Below, in pieces: positions 1-5,936 of a DNA stretch of 15,411 nucleotides; positions within the stretch are counted from its first letter, which is position 1, and each line of letters opens with the position of its first letter. The position numbers and the translations under genes were made by a program. The notes under the pieces were generated by a model. The model saw nothing but the letters and a program-made list of their open reading frames with translations, was not told the origin of the DNA and ran no database searches. Origin of the DNA: Bacteroidales bacterium UBA3834 (GTDB lineage Bacteria; Bacteroidota; Bacteroidia; Bacteroidales; P3); contig DGIA01000020.1 in the NCBI GenBank assembly GCA_002392965.1, positions 1 to 15,411 on the forward strand, written 5' to 3'.

Positions 1-827
1 ACTTCGTCAGCGCCCAGCCGAGCTTCGAGCAAACCAGCGTGGCGGCAGACGACTACGAGCGTCAGTACCGCATGGAGAAGCTCATGGAGCTCTTCGGCAT
101 GGACGACCTTGTGCACCATGCCGACAAGCTGTACGAGCACTACAGCAAACTGAAGAATATCTACCCGGACTTGGTGCAAGCCTTCAGCACGAAAATATCC
201 ACATTGCTGGAGTTGCAGGCGGTGAGCGAGAAATTCAAGGCGCAGCTCGTGCGGATAGACAACGCCGCACAGCAACTCCGCGCACAACAAGGAGCGGAAT
301 ACTTCCAAGGGAAACTGGCCGAGGTCGCCGCCCTGCTGCCGACCCTCCTCGATGTAGACATGGACAACAAGGTGACGGCAGAACGAATCAAAGACAACGG
401 TGCCAGGTTTGCCGAAGCGCTCGGCCTGAAGCTGTCGTGCCTTACAGCCGTCGTCAAGGATGGCTACAGCGTGCAGACGGTGCAGCGTGCCAAGGTGGAC
501 TACCTCATGAACCATGACGGTAAAGAAAAAAAGACCAGCCATGAGCGCGCCGCCAAAACAGCCAAACAAAGCGGCAGCGACAGCATGAACACTGACTTGG
601 CCACCGCCCTGCGCAACTGGCGGTCACTAAAGGCTGCTGAGCAGAATGTACCAGCCTACGTGATCCTGCAACAGAAAGCCCTGCAGGCTATAGCCACAAA
701 TATGCCACACACCGTCGCCGAGCTGAAGCGACAACTCGGCGTCGGTGAGAAAACCGTGCAACGCTACGGGGCAGAACTGCTTGATATCGTCAACGATTAC
801 ACAAACGACAATACACTGACATTATGA
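1..827 (+). CDS. Pif1/RecD-like helicase, C-terminal part with HRDC domain (5' end outside window)
   Basis: The frame is open from the left edge (first whole codon at base 3), so this is the tail of a larger protein; the GTG at 39 is probably not the start. About 274 residues are visible. The last ~70 residues form an HRDC-type domain: an LRxWR-like helix (ALRNWR), the stretch PAYVILQQKALQAIA, then VAELKRQLGVGEKTVQRYG. HRDC domains bind nucleic acid in RecQ and in Bacteroidota Pif1-type helicases, where the domain follows the ATPase core. The part before it is helical and charged, with a Lys-rich linker near 525-560. No Walker motifs fall in the window, so the helicase call rests on the HRDC tail and on remembered domain order in Bacteroidales homologues. 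The stop overlaps the next gene's start as ATGA, so the two are probably translated together. An uncharacterised HRDC protein is the alternative. Confidence 0.6.
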   Translation, partial: FVSAQPSFEQTSVAADDYERQYRMEKLMELFGMDDLVHHADKLYEHYSKLKNIYPDLVQAFSTKISTLLELQAVSEKFKAQLVRIDNAAQQLRAQQGAEYFQGKLAEVAALLPTLLDVDMDNKVTAERIKDNGARFAEALGLKLSCLTAVVKDGYSVQTVQRAKVDYLMNHDGKEKKTSHERAAKTAKQSGSDSMNTDLATALRNWRSLKAAEQNVPAYVILQQKALQAIATNMPHTVAELKRQLGVGEKTVQRYGAELLDIVNDYTNDNTLTL

Positions 828-1663
828 CAAAATACATCGGCGCACATGTGAGCGCATCCGGTGGCGTTGGCAACGCCATCCTCAACGCCGAGGCCATCGG
901 GGCCAACGCATTTGCCCTGTTTACACGCAACCAGCGCAGCTGGGTCAGCAAGCCGCTGCCGCAACTTGAGATCGACGGCTTCAAGGCACTGCTGGCTGAC
1001 CGCGGTTTCCGGCCCGAGATGGTGCTGCCGCACGACAGCTACCTCATCAACCTCGGCTCACCAGACGAAGAGACACTCAGCAAGAGCCGTGCGGCTTTCT
1101 TCGACGAGATGTACAGAGCCCAGCAGCTTGGGCTGACCATGCTCAACTTCCACCCCGGCAGCCATCTCAACAAAATAAGTGAAGAGGAATGCCTGGACCA
1201 GATAGCCCGCGAGATCAATCTGGCCCTGAGCAAGACCGAGGGTGTGATGGCGGTGATAGAGAACACCGCCGGACAGGGCACCAACCTGGGCTGGAAGTTC
1301 GAGCACATAGCCCGTATCATCGAGGGCGTGGACGACAAAACCAGAGTGGGCGTATGCATCGACACCTGCCACACGCTGGCTGCCGGCTACGACCTGAGCA
1401 CCGAGATGGGCTACCAGTTCTGCTTCGACGAGTTTGAGCGCGTGGTGGGCTTCAAGTACCTGCGCGCCGTGCACCTCAACGACAGCAAGAAGGGCGCCGG
1501 CAGCCATGTCGATCGTCACGAGGTGCTGGGCGAGGGCTTCCTCGGCAAAGAGTTCTTCTCGCGCTTCATGCACGACCCCCGTTTCGACGACATGCCCATC
1601 ATCCTAGAGACCCCCGACCCGATGCGCTGGGCCGAGGAAATCAAATGGCTGCGGAATTTGTAA
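824..1663 (+). CDS. nfo: Deoxyribonuclease IV (endonuclease IV, AP endonuclease)
   Basis: This 279-residue protein matches endonuclease IV over its full length. The enzyme cuts the backbone 5' of abasic sites and removes 3' blocking groups in base excision repair; it is a cytoplasmic TIM-barrel protein with three zinc ions. All nine expected metal ligands are visible: H70, H110, E146, D180, H183, H217, D230, H232 and E262, each one residue later than in the E. coli enzyme. Signature stretches are NFHPGSH (108-114), GVCIDTCHTLAAGYD (176-190), HLNDSK (217-222) and the terminal LETPDP. The ATG at 824 overlaps the upstream helicase stop by 4 nt, which supports this start and translational coupling. 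With the AlkD-type glycosylase on the opposite strand nearby, the region could supply both steps of alkylation repair: base removal, then abasic-site cleavage. The sequence looks intact. Confidence 0.97.
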   Translation: MTKYIGAHVSASGGVGNAILNAEAIGANAFALFTRNQRSWVSKPLPQLEIDGFKALLADRGFRPEMVLPHDSYLINLGSPDEETLSKSRAAFFDEMYRAQQLGLTMLNFHPGSHLNKISEEECLDQIAREINLALSKTEGVMAVIENTAGQGTNLGWKFEHIARIIEGVDDKTRVGVCIDTCHTLAAGYDLSTEMGYQFCFDEFERVVGFKYLRAVHLNDSKKGAGSHVDRHEVLGEGFLGKEFFSRFMHDPRFDDMPIILETPDPMRWAEEIKWLRNL

Positions 1664-1669
1664 TATTAC

Positions 1670-2170
1670 ATGGATAATACAATACTAGCCGTCAACGGTC
1701 CCCAAAAATGTTCAATCTGGGAGAAGATTCTTGACTCTCTTCCCCCATTTCTCATGCTGTTTGTTGTCATTATGATGATATTTGTTATTGTTACAACGGC
1801 AAAACAAAATGACGCAAACTTGATTATTTGGATTTTTTACACGGCAGCCTTCCTATTTTGTACATACGGGTTCTTCTTCGTATTAGACAATCACATACGT
1901 CTATTCCACGCCCAGGAGACCATATCAATACAAGGCGACGCATTTGTCATTGACTGTATAAAAAGCTTTATGCGGCGACATAAAAGTATTCCGCTGTCTT
2001 CCATACGCCGTGTAGAGCATTACGATGGCAGCAGAGGTAGCAGCCTCACTGTACCCGACACCTTGCGGGTATATTATGGTCGCCACAGCCGCTATCGCTT
2101 TGCCATTAATATGACATACAGCGACAGTAGCCAATTGGCAAAAGAAATAATGAAATTTGTCCACAAATAA
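1670..2170 (+). CDS. Small two-helix membrane protein, function unknown
   Basis: The protein has 166 residues. Two hydrophobic segments, about 24-44 (PPFLMLFVVIMMIFVIVTT) and 52-72 (IIWIFYTAAFLFCTYGFFF), form a membrane hairpin. The rest, about 75-166, is soluble and beta-rich, with a pattern (HIRLFHAQETISIQGDAF, then IPLSSIRRVEHYD) like PH-like domains of bacterial membrane proteins; this fold guess is weak. I do not recognise the family. The start ATG lies 6 nt after the nfo stop, so it is probably in the same transcript. Its base composition is clearly more AT-rich than nfo and the following gene, with AT-rich codons (ATA, TTT, TAT), which suggests a recently acquired or fast-evolving gene. 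The downstream gene starts 16 nt after its stop. Confidence 0.75.
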   Translation: MDNTILAVNGPQKCSIWEKILDSLPPFLMLFVVIMMIFVIVTTAKQNDANLIIWIFYTAAFLFCTYGFFFVLDNHIRLFHAQETISIQGDAFVIDCIKSFMRRHKSIPLSSIRRVEHYDGSRGSSLTVPDTLRVYYGRHSRYRFAINMTYSDSSQLAKEIMKFVHK

Positions 2171-2186
2171 AAACATATATATCAAA

Positions 2187-2891
2187 ATGACGCCCCAACT
2201 ACACCCCGACACCCTGCCCTTCCTGCAGGAACTGACAGTAAACAACAACCGCCCATGGTTCAACGACCATAAGGACCGATGGCTGGCCATCAAAGCCGAC
2301 TTCGAGGTTTTTACTCAAGCCTTAATAGACGAGATGGTGAAATACGACGACACCCTCGTCGGCCTCACGGCCAAGAACAGCGTCTACCGCATCTACCGCG
2401 ACACACGCTTCTCGCCCGACAAGACCCCCTACAAGACCCACGTCTCCTGCTTCCTCTCCTCGTGGGGACCCAAGAACAGCGGTGTGCCTGGCTACTACTT
2501 CCAGATCGGCGCCGAGGAAGCTTACGGCCTCACCGGCACCTGCAACCTCGGCGGCGGCATCTTCATGCCCATGCCCGATGCCCTCAACGCCATCCGCCAA
2601 GAGATATTCTACTGCACCGACGAGTTCCTCGCCATCATGAACGAACCCTTCTACAAGAAATACTTCGGCAACACCTTCTTCACCACCAAGGTGTTGAGCC
2701 GCGTCCCCAAGGGCTATCCTGCTGACTGGGAACATGCCGACCTGCTGAAATACAAAGACTACTGCACCTCCTACACCATGCCGGACCGGATGCTCGCCAG
2801 CCCCCGTCTCTTCGACGAGGTCATCAAAGTATGGCGCGCCAGCGTACCGCTGAACCGATTCGTGCAGCGGGCGATGGAGGACTTGCACTAA
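2187..2891 (+). CDS. DUF2461 (TIGR02453) family protein
   Basis: The 234-residue protein carries the hallmarks of DUF2461: an N-terminal FLQEL..NNNRPWFNDHK motif, the central RIYRDTRFSPDKTPYKTH motif, then PGYYFQI and GGGIFMP followed by a helix with IRQEI. The length fits the family (about 220-235). The biochemical role is not known to me; members are widespread cytoplasmic proteins. I chose the ATG at 2187 because the family begins just before the FLQEL helix and the preceding bases are A-rich; an in-frame TTG at 2157 would overlap the upstream gene and add ten residues of unlikely sequence. Its TAA (2889-2891) overlaps the stop of the convergent AlkD gene, so no intergenic terminator exists here. 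Confidence 0.9.
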   Translation: MTPQLHPDTLPFLQELTVNNNRPWFNDHKDRWLAIKADFEVFTQALIDEMVKYDDTLVGLTAKNSVYRIYRDTRFSPDKTPYKTHVSCFLSSWGPKNSGVPGYYFQIGAEEAYGLTGTCNLGGGIFMPMPDALNAIRQEIFYCTDEFLAIMNEPFYKKYFGNTFFTTKVLSRVPKGYPADWEHADLLKYKDYCTSYTMPDRMLASPRLFDEVIKVWRASVPLNRFVQRAMEDLH

Positions 2892-3541
2892 CGCATTGCG
2901 CGGAGAATATCCTTATGTGCCTGCGGGACGCGGAAGCTCTCGCAGGCTTTCTGTATGGTCTTGCGGCGCACCCAGTCGGGCAGCGTGGCGACCACGGGCA
3001 GCGTGGCGTCCCACTGCTTGGCCAGTGCTGTGGCGAAATACCACGCCTGCATCATCTTGATATAGTACTCGTCGCGACCGACGGAAGCCACCAGTTGCAG
3101 CTGTCCGGCATCGAAGCCTTCCTCAAGGAAGTAGGCCTCAAGTACACCTATCGCGAAACGCACCGTGTACTCATGATTGGCGCCAAGCCAGCGAGCCACA
3201 TGCTTCTGCACGTCGAGTAAATGGTTCCGGAAGCATTTGGGGCGCAGCGCGTCGCAGGTGGCCCAGTTGTCGACAAACGGCAGGAAACGCTCCACTTCCG
3301 ACATACACCGCCCGTAGTCCTTAATGGCGTTGAGGATGAAGGCATGCAGCTGGTTCTCCTCGTAGTAGCGATGTGGCAAAGAAGAGAGGATGAGGTTGGC
3401 ATCCACCTCTTTGGCCAGCTTGCGCAACAAGGGGGTACGCACACCGATGATATAATCCGGCCTTGCGGAGGGGACCAGCCGACGGTGAAAGTCGCGATAC
3501 GATGTATCCTGCAGGGCAAACAGCTGATTCTCTATTGTCAT
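2888..3541 (-). CDS. AlkD-family DNA alkylation repair protein (DNA glycosylase)
   Basis: The 217-residue, all-helical HEAT-like-repeat protein matches the AlkD family, which removes positively charged alkylated purines such as 3- and 7-methylpurines. The residues known to be functional in Bacillus cereus AlkD (W109, D113, R148, W187) have clear counterparts: W93 and D97 in DNWATCD, R128 in EYTVRFAIG, and W167 in KMMQAWYFA, with consistent offsets of 16 and then 20. The length is slightly under the usual 220-235. Its ATG overlaps the TGA of the upstream HEAT-like gene as ATGA, so the two are likely coupled. The product leaves an abasic site, the substrate of the nearby nfo enzyme. The stop codon overlaps the convergent DUF2461 gene by 4 nt. 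Glycosylase activity is inferred from the conserved residues. Confidence 0.92.
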   Translation of the reverse strand: MTIENQLFALQDTSYRDFHRRLVPSARPDYIIGVRTPLLRKLAKEVDANLILSSLPHRYYEENQLHAFILNAIKDYGRCMSEVERFLPFVDNWATCDALRPKCFRNHLLDVQKHVARWLGANHEYTVRFAIGVLEAYFLEEGFDAGQLQLVASVGRDEYYIKMMQAWYFATALAKQWDATLPVVATLPDWVRRKTIQKACESFRVPQAHKDILRAMR

Positions 3542-4029
3542 AATCGACCAAGTATCTTATCTCTCGTATTCCTTATGCCCGAACCTATCTCCGAGGGCTC
3601 TATCATGAGCAGCACCTGGCGCAGCTCTTCGCGCAGCTCGCTGTAGTGGACACACTGGGCAAAGGCCAGTTTGATACACAGCGAGCGCACGCCATACGGC
3701 TCGTCGGGCGACGACAGATGCTCTAGAGTGAAGTCCAGAAAGTCGGTACGGACGGCCTCTTTGGGCCATTCCAACCGGTTGAGCAGCGTCAATGCCAGCC
3801 GACGCAACGAGGTGTCGCTCGTGGAGAGAGCCACGTGCACGAGGTCGTCACGGTGCGAATCGACGAAGGCGTCGTCGTCCGACGGCAGATGGGTCAACAC
3901 CCAAGCCGCCAGCGAAGACCGCCGACCATCGTCGGCCAAGACATCCTCGAACATGCTTTGCCGTATCGCCACATCGGTGTGCGCCTTGTGGGCCAATGCT
4001 TTGACATCATTTATATGCATCGTTGCCAT
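3538..4029 (-). CDS. HEAT-repeat-like protein coupled to the AlkD gene
   Basis: The 163-residue protein is almost entirely alpha-helical. Helix pairs such as RSSLAAWVLTHL, LRRLALTLLNRLEW and GVRSLCIKLAFAQC resemble HEAT-like repeats. It has no signal peptide or membrane segment, so it should be cytoplasmic. I recall small helical proteins of this kind in Bacteroidota genomes, often with uninformative names, but I assign no function. Its TGA overlaps the ATG of the AlkD gene, and it starts 12 nt after the acetyltransferase stop, so it sits inside a five-gene run. A HEAT-like protein directly ahead of a HEAT-like DNA glycosylase suggests a partner or a diverged duplicate lacking the catalytic Trp/Asp (no WxxxD motif is seen); that is inference. 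ATG 4029 is used; a second ATG lies three codons later. Confidence 0.8.
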   Translation of the reverse strand: MATMHINDVKALAHKAHTDVAIRQSMFEDVLADDGRRSSLAAWVLTHLPSDDDAFVDSHRDDLVHVALSTSDTSLRRLALTLLNRLEWPKEAVRTDFLDFTLEHLSSPDEPYGVRSLCIKLAFAQCVHYSELREELRQVLLMIEPSEIGSGIRNTRDKILGRL

Positions 4030-4041
4030 GCGTCGCTGATC

Positions 4042-4578
4042 TCAGTCTTTCTTGATGGCACGCACCACCTTGGCAGGCACGCCGGCCACCACGGTGTCGG
4101 GGGGCACATCTTTGGTCACCACACTGCCGGCGGCCACGATGGCGCCAGCGCCGATAGTCACACCGGCCAGCACCGTCACATTGGCGCCCAGCCAGGCATT
4201 CTTTCCTATCACTATGGGCTTGGTGAGCAGCTGGTGGCGACGGGCGGGGTCTTCGGGATGGTACTCGGTGGCCAGCACACAGTGGGGGCCGATGAAGGCG
4301 CCGTCGCCGATGGTGATGCCGCCCAAGGCCAGCAGCGTGCAGCCAAAGTTGAGAAAACAGTCGCGCCCGAAAGTGACGCCGGGGCCATAGTTGACATGCA
4401 GCGGAGCGAACACGCGCACATCGTCGGGCACGTCATGGCCCGTAATCTCGCGCAGGCACTGGCGTACCTCTTCCTCGCTGTGCCAGCCGCAGTTCATCCC
4501 GGCAGCCAGCCGCATGGTGCGCTGCACGTCAGCGTAGAGCGTGTCGCTGCCTACGTATTCTTGTCCTTTAGTGTTCAT
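4042..4578 (-). CDS. Sugar O-acetyltransferase, maltose/galactoside acetyltransferase type (left-handed beta-helix)
   Basis: The 178-residue protein has the plan of the LacA/Maa/NodL family: an N-terminal helical part (about 1-50), then hexapeptide repeats ([LIV]GxxxxL type, e.g. ITIGDGAFIG, IVIGKNAWLG, VTIGAGAIVAAGSVV), closed by VVAGVPAKVVRAI. The expected catalytic His is H107 in ATEYHPEDPARR. The family moves acetyl from acetyl-CoA to a hydroxyl of a sugar or sugar-like acceptor; the acceptor here cannot be told. The start overlaps the upstream YjbR-like stop (ATGA), and the next gene follows after 12 nt, so it belongs to the same transcript. Its place among repair-type genes is not explained by its chemistry. 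The reading frame is intact and typical in length. Confidence 0.93.
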   Translation of the reverse strand: MNTKGQEYVGSDTLYADVQRTMRLAAGMNCGWHSEEEVRQCLREITGHDVPDDVRVFAPLHVNYGPGVTFGRDCFLNFGCTLLALGGITIGDGAFIGPHCVLATEYHPEDPARRHQLLTKPIVIGKNAWLGANVTVLAGVTIGAGAIVAAGSVVTKDVPPDTVVAGVPAKVVRAIKKD

Positions 4579-4943
4579 TTAGTCTTGCGTTTCTGGGGAG
4601 TGTATTGTTGTTTGACCAGCAGGTAGGACCTCCGTGTCAGCCCGCGTAGCAGGTCGCCGGCGGCGGCCGTGGCATCGACACCTATCCAGTGCTTGGCGCT
4701 GAGGTTGTAGGGGGAACCCACCTCGGGGTGACGCTCCTTGAGGTCGTCGATGTCCTCAGGGCGACATTTGAGACTTACCGTCGAGAAACGGTCGACGTCG
4801 AAATAGCAGAACATGTGGCCGCAGACATAGAAAGCCAGCACCCCCCGGGCCGCTTTAAAGGCCTGGAAGGGCATCTTCTCCTCCACATCGGCACCCAGCG
4901 AGAGGCAATAGTCGCGCAGTTCCTCGACGTTCATTGTCATCAT
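4575..4943 (-). CDS. MmcQ/YjbR-like protein
   Basis: The protein has 122 residues from the ATG at 4943. It carries the small MmcQ/YjbR fold pattern: VEELRDYCLSLGA at the start, then a strand pair (MFCYFDVD..STVSLKC), the RPEDIDDLKERHPEV helix, SPYNLSAKHWIGVDA and a C-terminal helix ending in RSYLLVK. The family is described as CyaY-like and often called DNA-binding; the molecular role is unclear. A GTG at 4958 would add five residues (ATKN after the start), and ATGs at 4940 and 4934 are also possible; I prefer 4943 because of the A-rich stretch just ahead of it, usual for Bacteroidota. The stop overlaps the acetyltransferase start as ATGA. The radical SAM gene ends about 20 nt upstream, so all are probably cotranscribed. 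Confidence 0.9.
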   Translation of the reverse strand: MMTMNVEELRDYCLSLGADVEEKMPFQAFKAARGVLAFYVCGHMFCYFDVDRFSTVSLKCRPEDIDDLKERHPEVGSPYNLSAKHWIGVDATAAAGDLLRGLTRRSYLLVKQQYTPQKRKTK

Positions 4944-4964
4944 GTTTTTTGTAGCCACAGGTTG

Positions 4965-5867
4965 TCAGCAGCAGAGTCTGGTCTGACGCAGCTGCTCTTT
5001 CCGCGACGAAGGAATAATCTCTTCGTGGTAGAAGTAGTTGACCACCACGGGTGGTTCGCCGTGACGCGCCCGGAGCGTGTCGTCGTTGCGGACATAGGAC
5101 ATGCCCTGCGCGGCGCAGTAGTGGCGCATGTCAGCGTCGAGTTCGCTCCAGTAGGTGCGGTCTTTGCGGCCATAGATGTCGCGGTAGAGGCCGTCCAGCT
5201 CGGGACGGTGCTCGTGCACCCAGTTCAGGATGCGGGCACGGTAGTCGCCGCGGAGGTTGAGGTTCTCCAGCCAGACCAGGTTGCACTGCCCCTTGGCGCG
5301 CTCGATGATGGCATCCACGTCGGTGATGCCGGGAAAGATGGGCGAGATGAAGCAGGTGGTCTGCACCCCGGCCTCGTAGAATTGGCGCATGGCCTCCAGG
5401 CGGCGTTCGATGCTCACGCCACGGTCCATCTCGCGGCGGAAGTCCTCGTCGAGCGTGTTGATGCTCCACGACACACGGGCGCCGGGGAAGGTGCGTATCA
5501 GGTCGAGGTCGCGCAGCACAAGGTCGCTCTTGGTGGCAATGCTGATGTGTATGCCGCTGCCCTGGAGCTGTTCGAGGAGCGCGCGCGTGCGTTTGTATTT
5601 GGCCTCGCAGGGCTGGTAACAGTCGGTCACCGAGCCGAGGAAAGCCTCCTTGCCGGCATACTTCGACGCCTTCGTGATGGCGGGCCAGTGCTTCACGTCC
5701 ACAAAGTCGCCCCACGGTTCGGGATGGTCGGTGAAGCGCTTCATGAACGAGGCGTAGCAGTACTTGCAGGCGTGGGCGCAGCCCACGTATGGGTTCACAG
5801 AGAAGTCGCTGACGGGCAGGTTGCTCTTCGTCATCACGGACTTCACGTCGATTTCCTTGATAGTCAT
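4965..5867 (-). CDS. SPL-like radical SAM protein (resembles 'radical SAM mobile pair protein B')
   Basis: The 300-residue protein has the radical SAM cluster motif CAHACKYC with C30, C34 and C37, which would hold a 4Fe-4S cluster that cleaves S-adenosylmethionine. The lead-in VMTKSNLPVSDFSVNPYVGC and later stretches such as ATKSDLVLRD and VSWSINTLD are typical of the spore-photoproduct-lyase-like branch. From memory, the stretch FTDHPEPWGDFVDVKHW and ENLNLRGDYRARIL are close to proteins named 'radical SAM mobile pair protein B', which normally sit beside a second radical SAM protein; none is seen here. The protein ends in two cysteines. The substrate is unknown; DNA lesion repair is only a guess from the SPL likeness and the gene neighbours. 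ATG 5867 starts just before the conserved region; an upstream in-frame start at 5909 would add 14 unlikely residues. It heads the five-gene minus-strand run. Confidence 0.88.
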   Translation of the reverse strand: MTIKEIDVKSVMTKSNLPVSDFSVNPYVGCAHACKYCYASFMKRFTDHPEPWGDFVDVKHWPAITKASKYAGKEAFLGSVTDCYQPCEAKYKRTRALLEQLQGSGIHISIATKSDLVLRDLDLIRTFPGARVSWSINTLDEDFRREMDRGVSIERRLEAMRQFYEAGVQTTCFISPIFPGITDVDAIIERAKGQCNLVWLENLNLRGDYRARILNWVHEHRPELDGLYRDIYGRKDRTYWSELDADMRHYCAAQGMSYVRNDDTLRARHGEPPVVVNYFYHEEIIPSSRKEQLRQTRLCC

Positions 5868-5912
5868 AGTTGCAGATGGAGTGATACAAAAGTCTGACCT
5901 ACCGCACACCGT

Positions 5913-5936
5913 CCGCCGACGGGCACTCGCCGGCGG
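5913..5936 (-). terminator. Stem-loop directly after the typA stop codon
   Basis: On the minus strand CCGCCGGCG (5936-5928) pairs with CGTCGGCGG (5921-5913): nine pairs including one G-U, with a 6-nt loop. It begins right behind the TAG of typA. No T run follows, so it is not a standard rho-independent terminator; it may be a weak terminator, an mRNA end-protecting stem or chance in GC-rich sequence. Confidence 0.35.

Noticed and set aside
2157..2186. TTG start for the DUF2461 gene
   Set aside because: It overlaps the upstream coding sequence and adds residues not expected in the family; the ATG at 2187 fits better.
3835..4626. A 263-codon open frame on the + strand
   Set aside because: Antisense to the acetyltransferase and HEAT-like genes; His/Gly/Val-rich translation without a family match.
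4965..5867. Naming the radical SAM protein spore photoproduct lyase
   Set aside because: Only the general SPL-like pattern is seen. The organism type is not spore-forming and other branches of this superfamily fit at least as well.
4689..5897. A 402-codon open frame on the + strand
   Set aside because: It lies opposite the radical SAM and YjbR-like genes, which carry recognisable motifs; the translation has no domain and is explained by GC-rich codon bias on the other strand.
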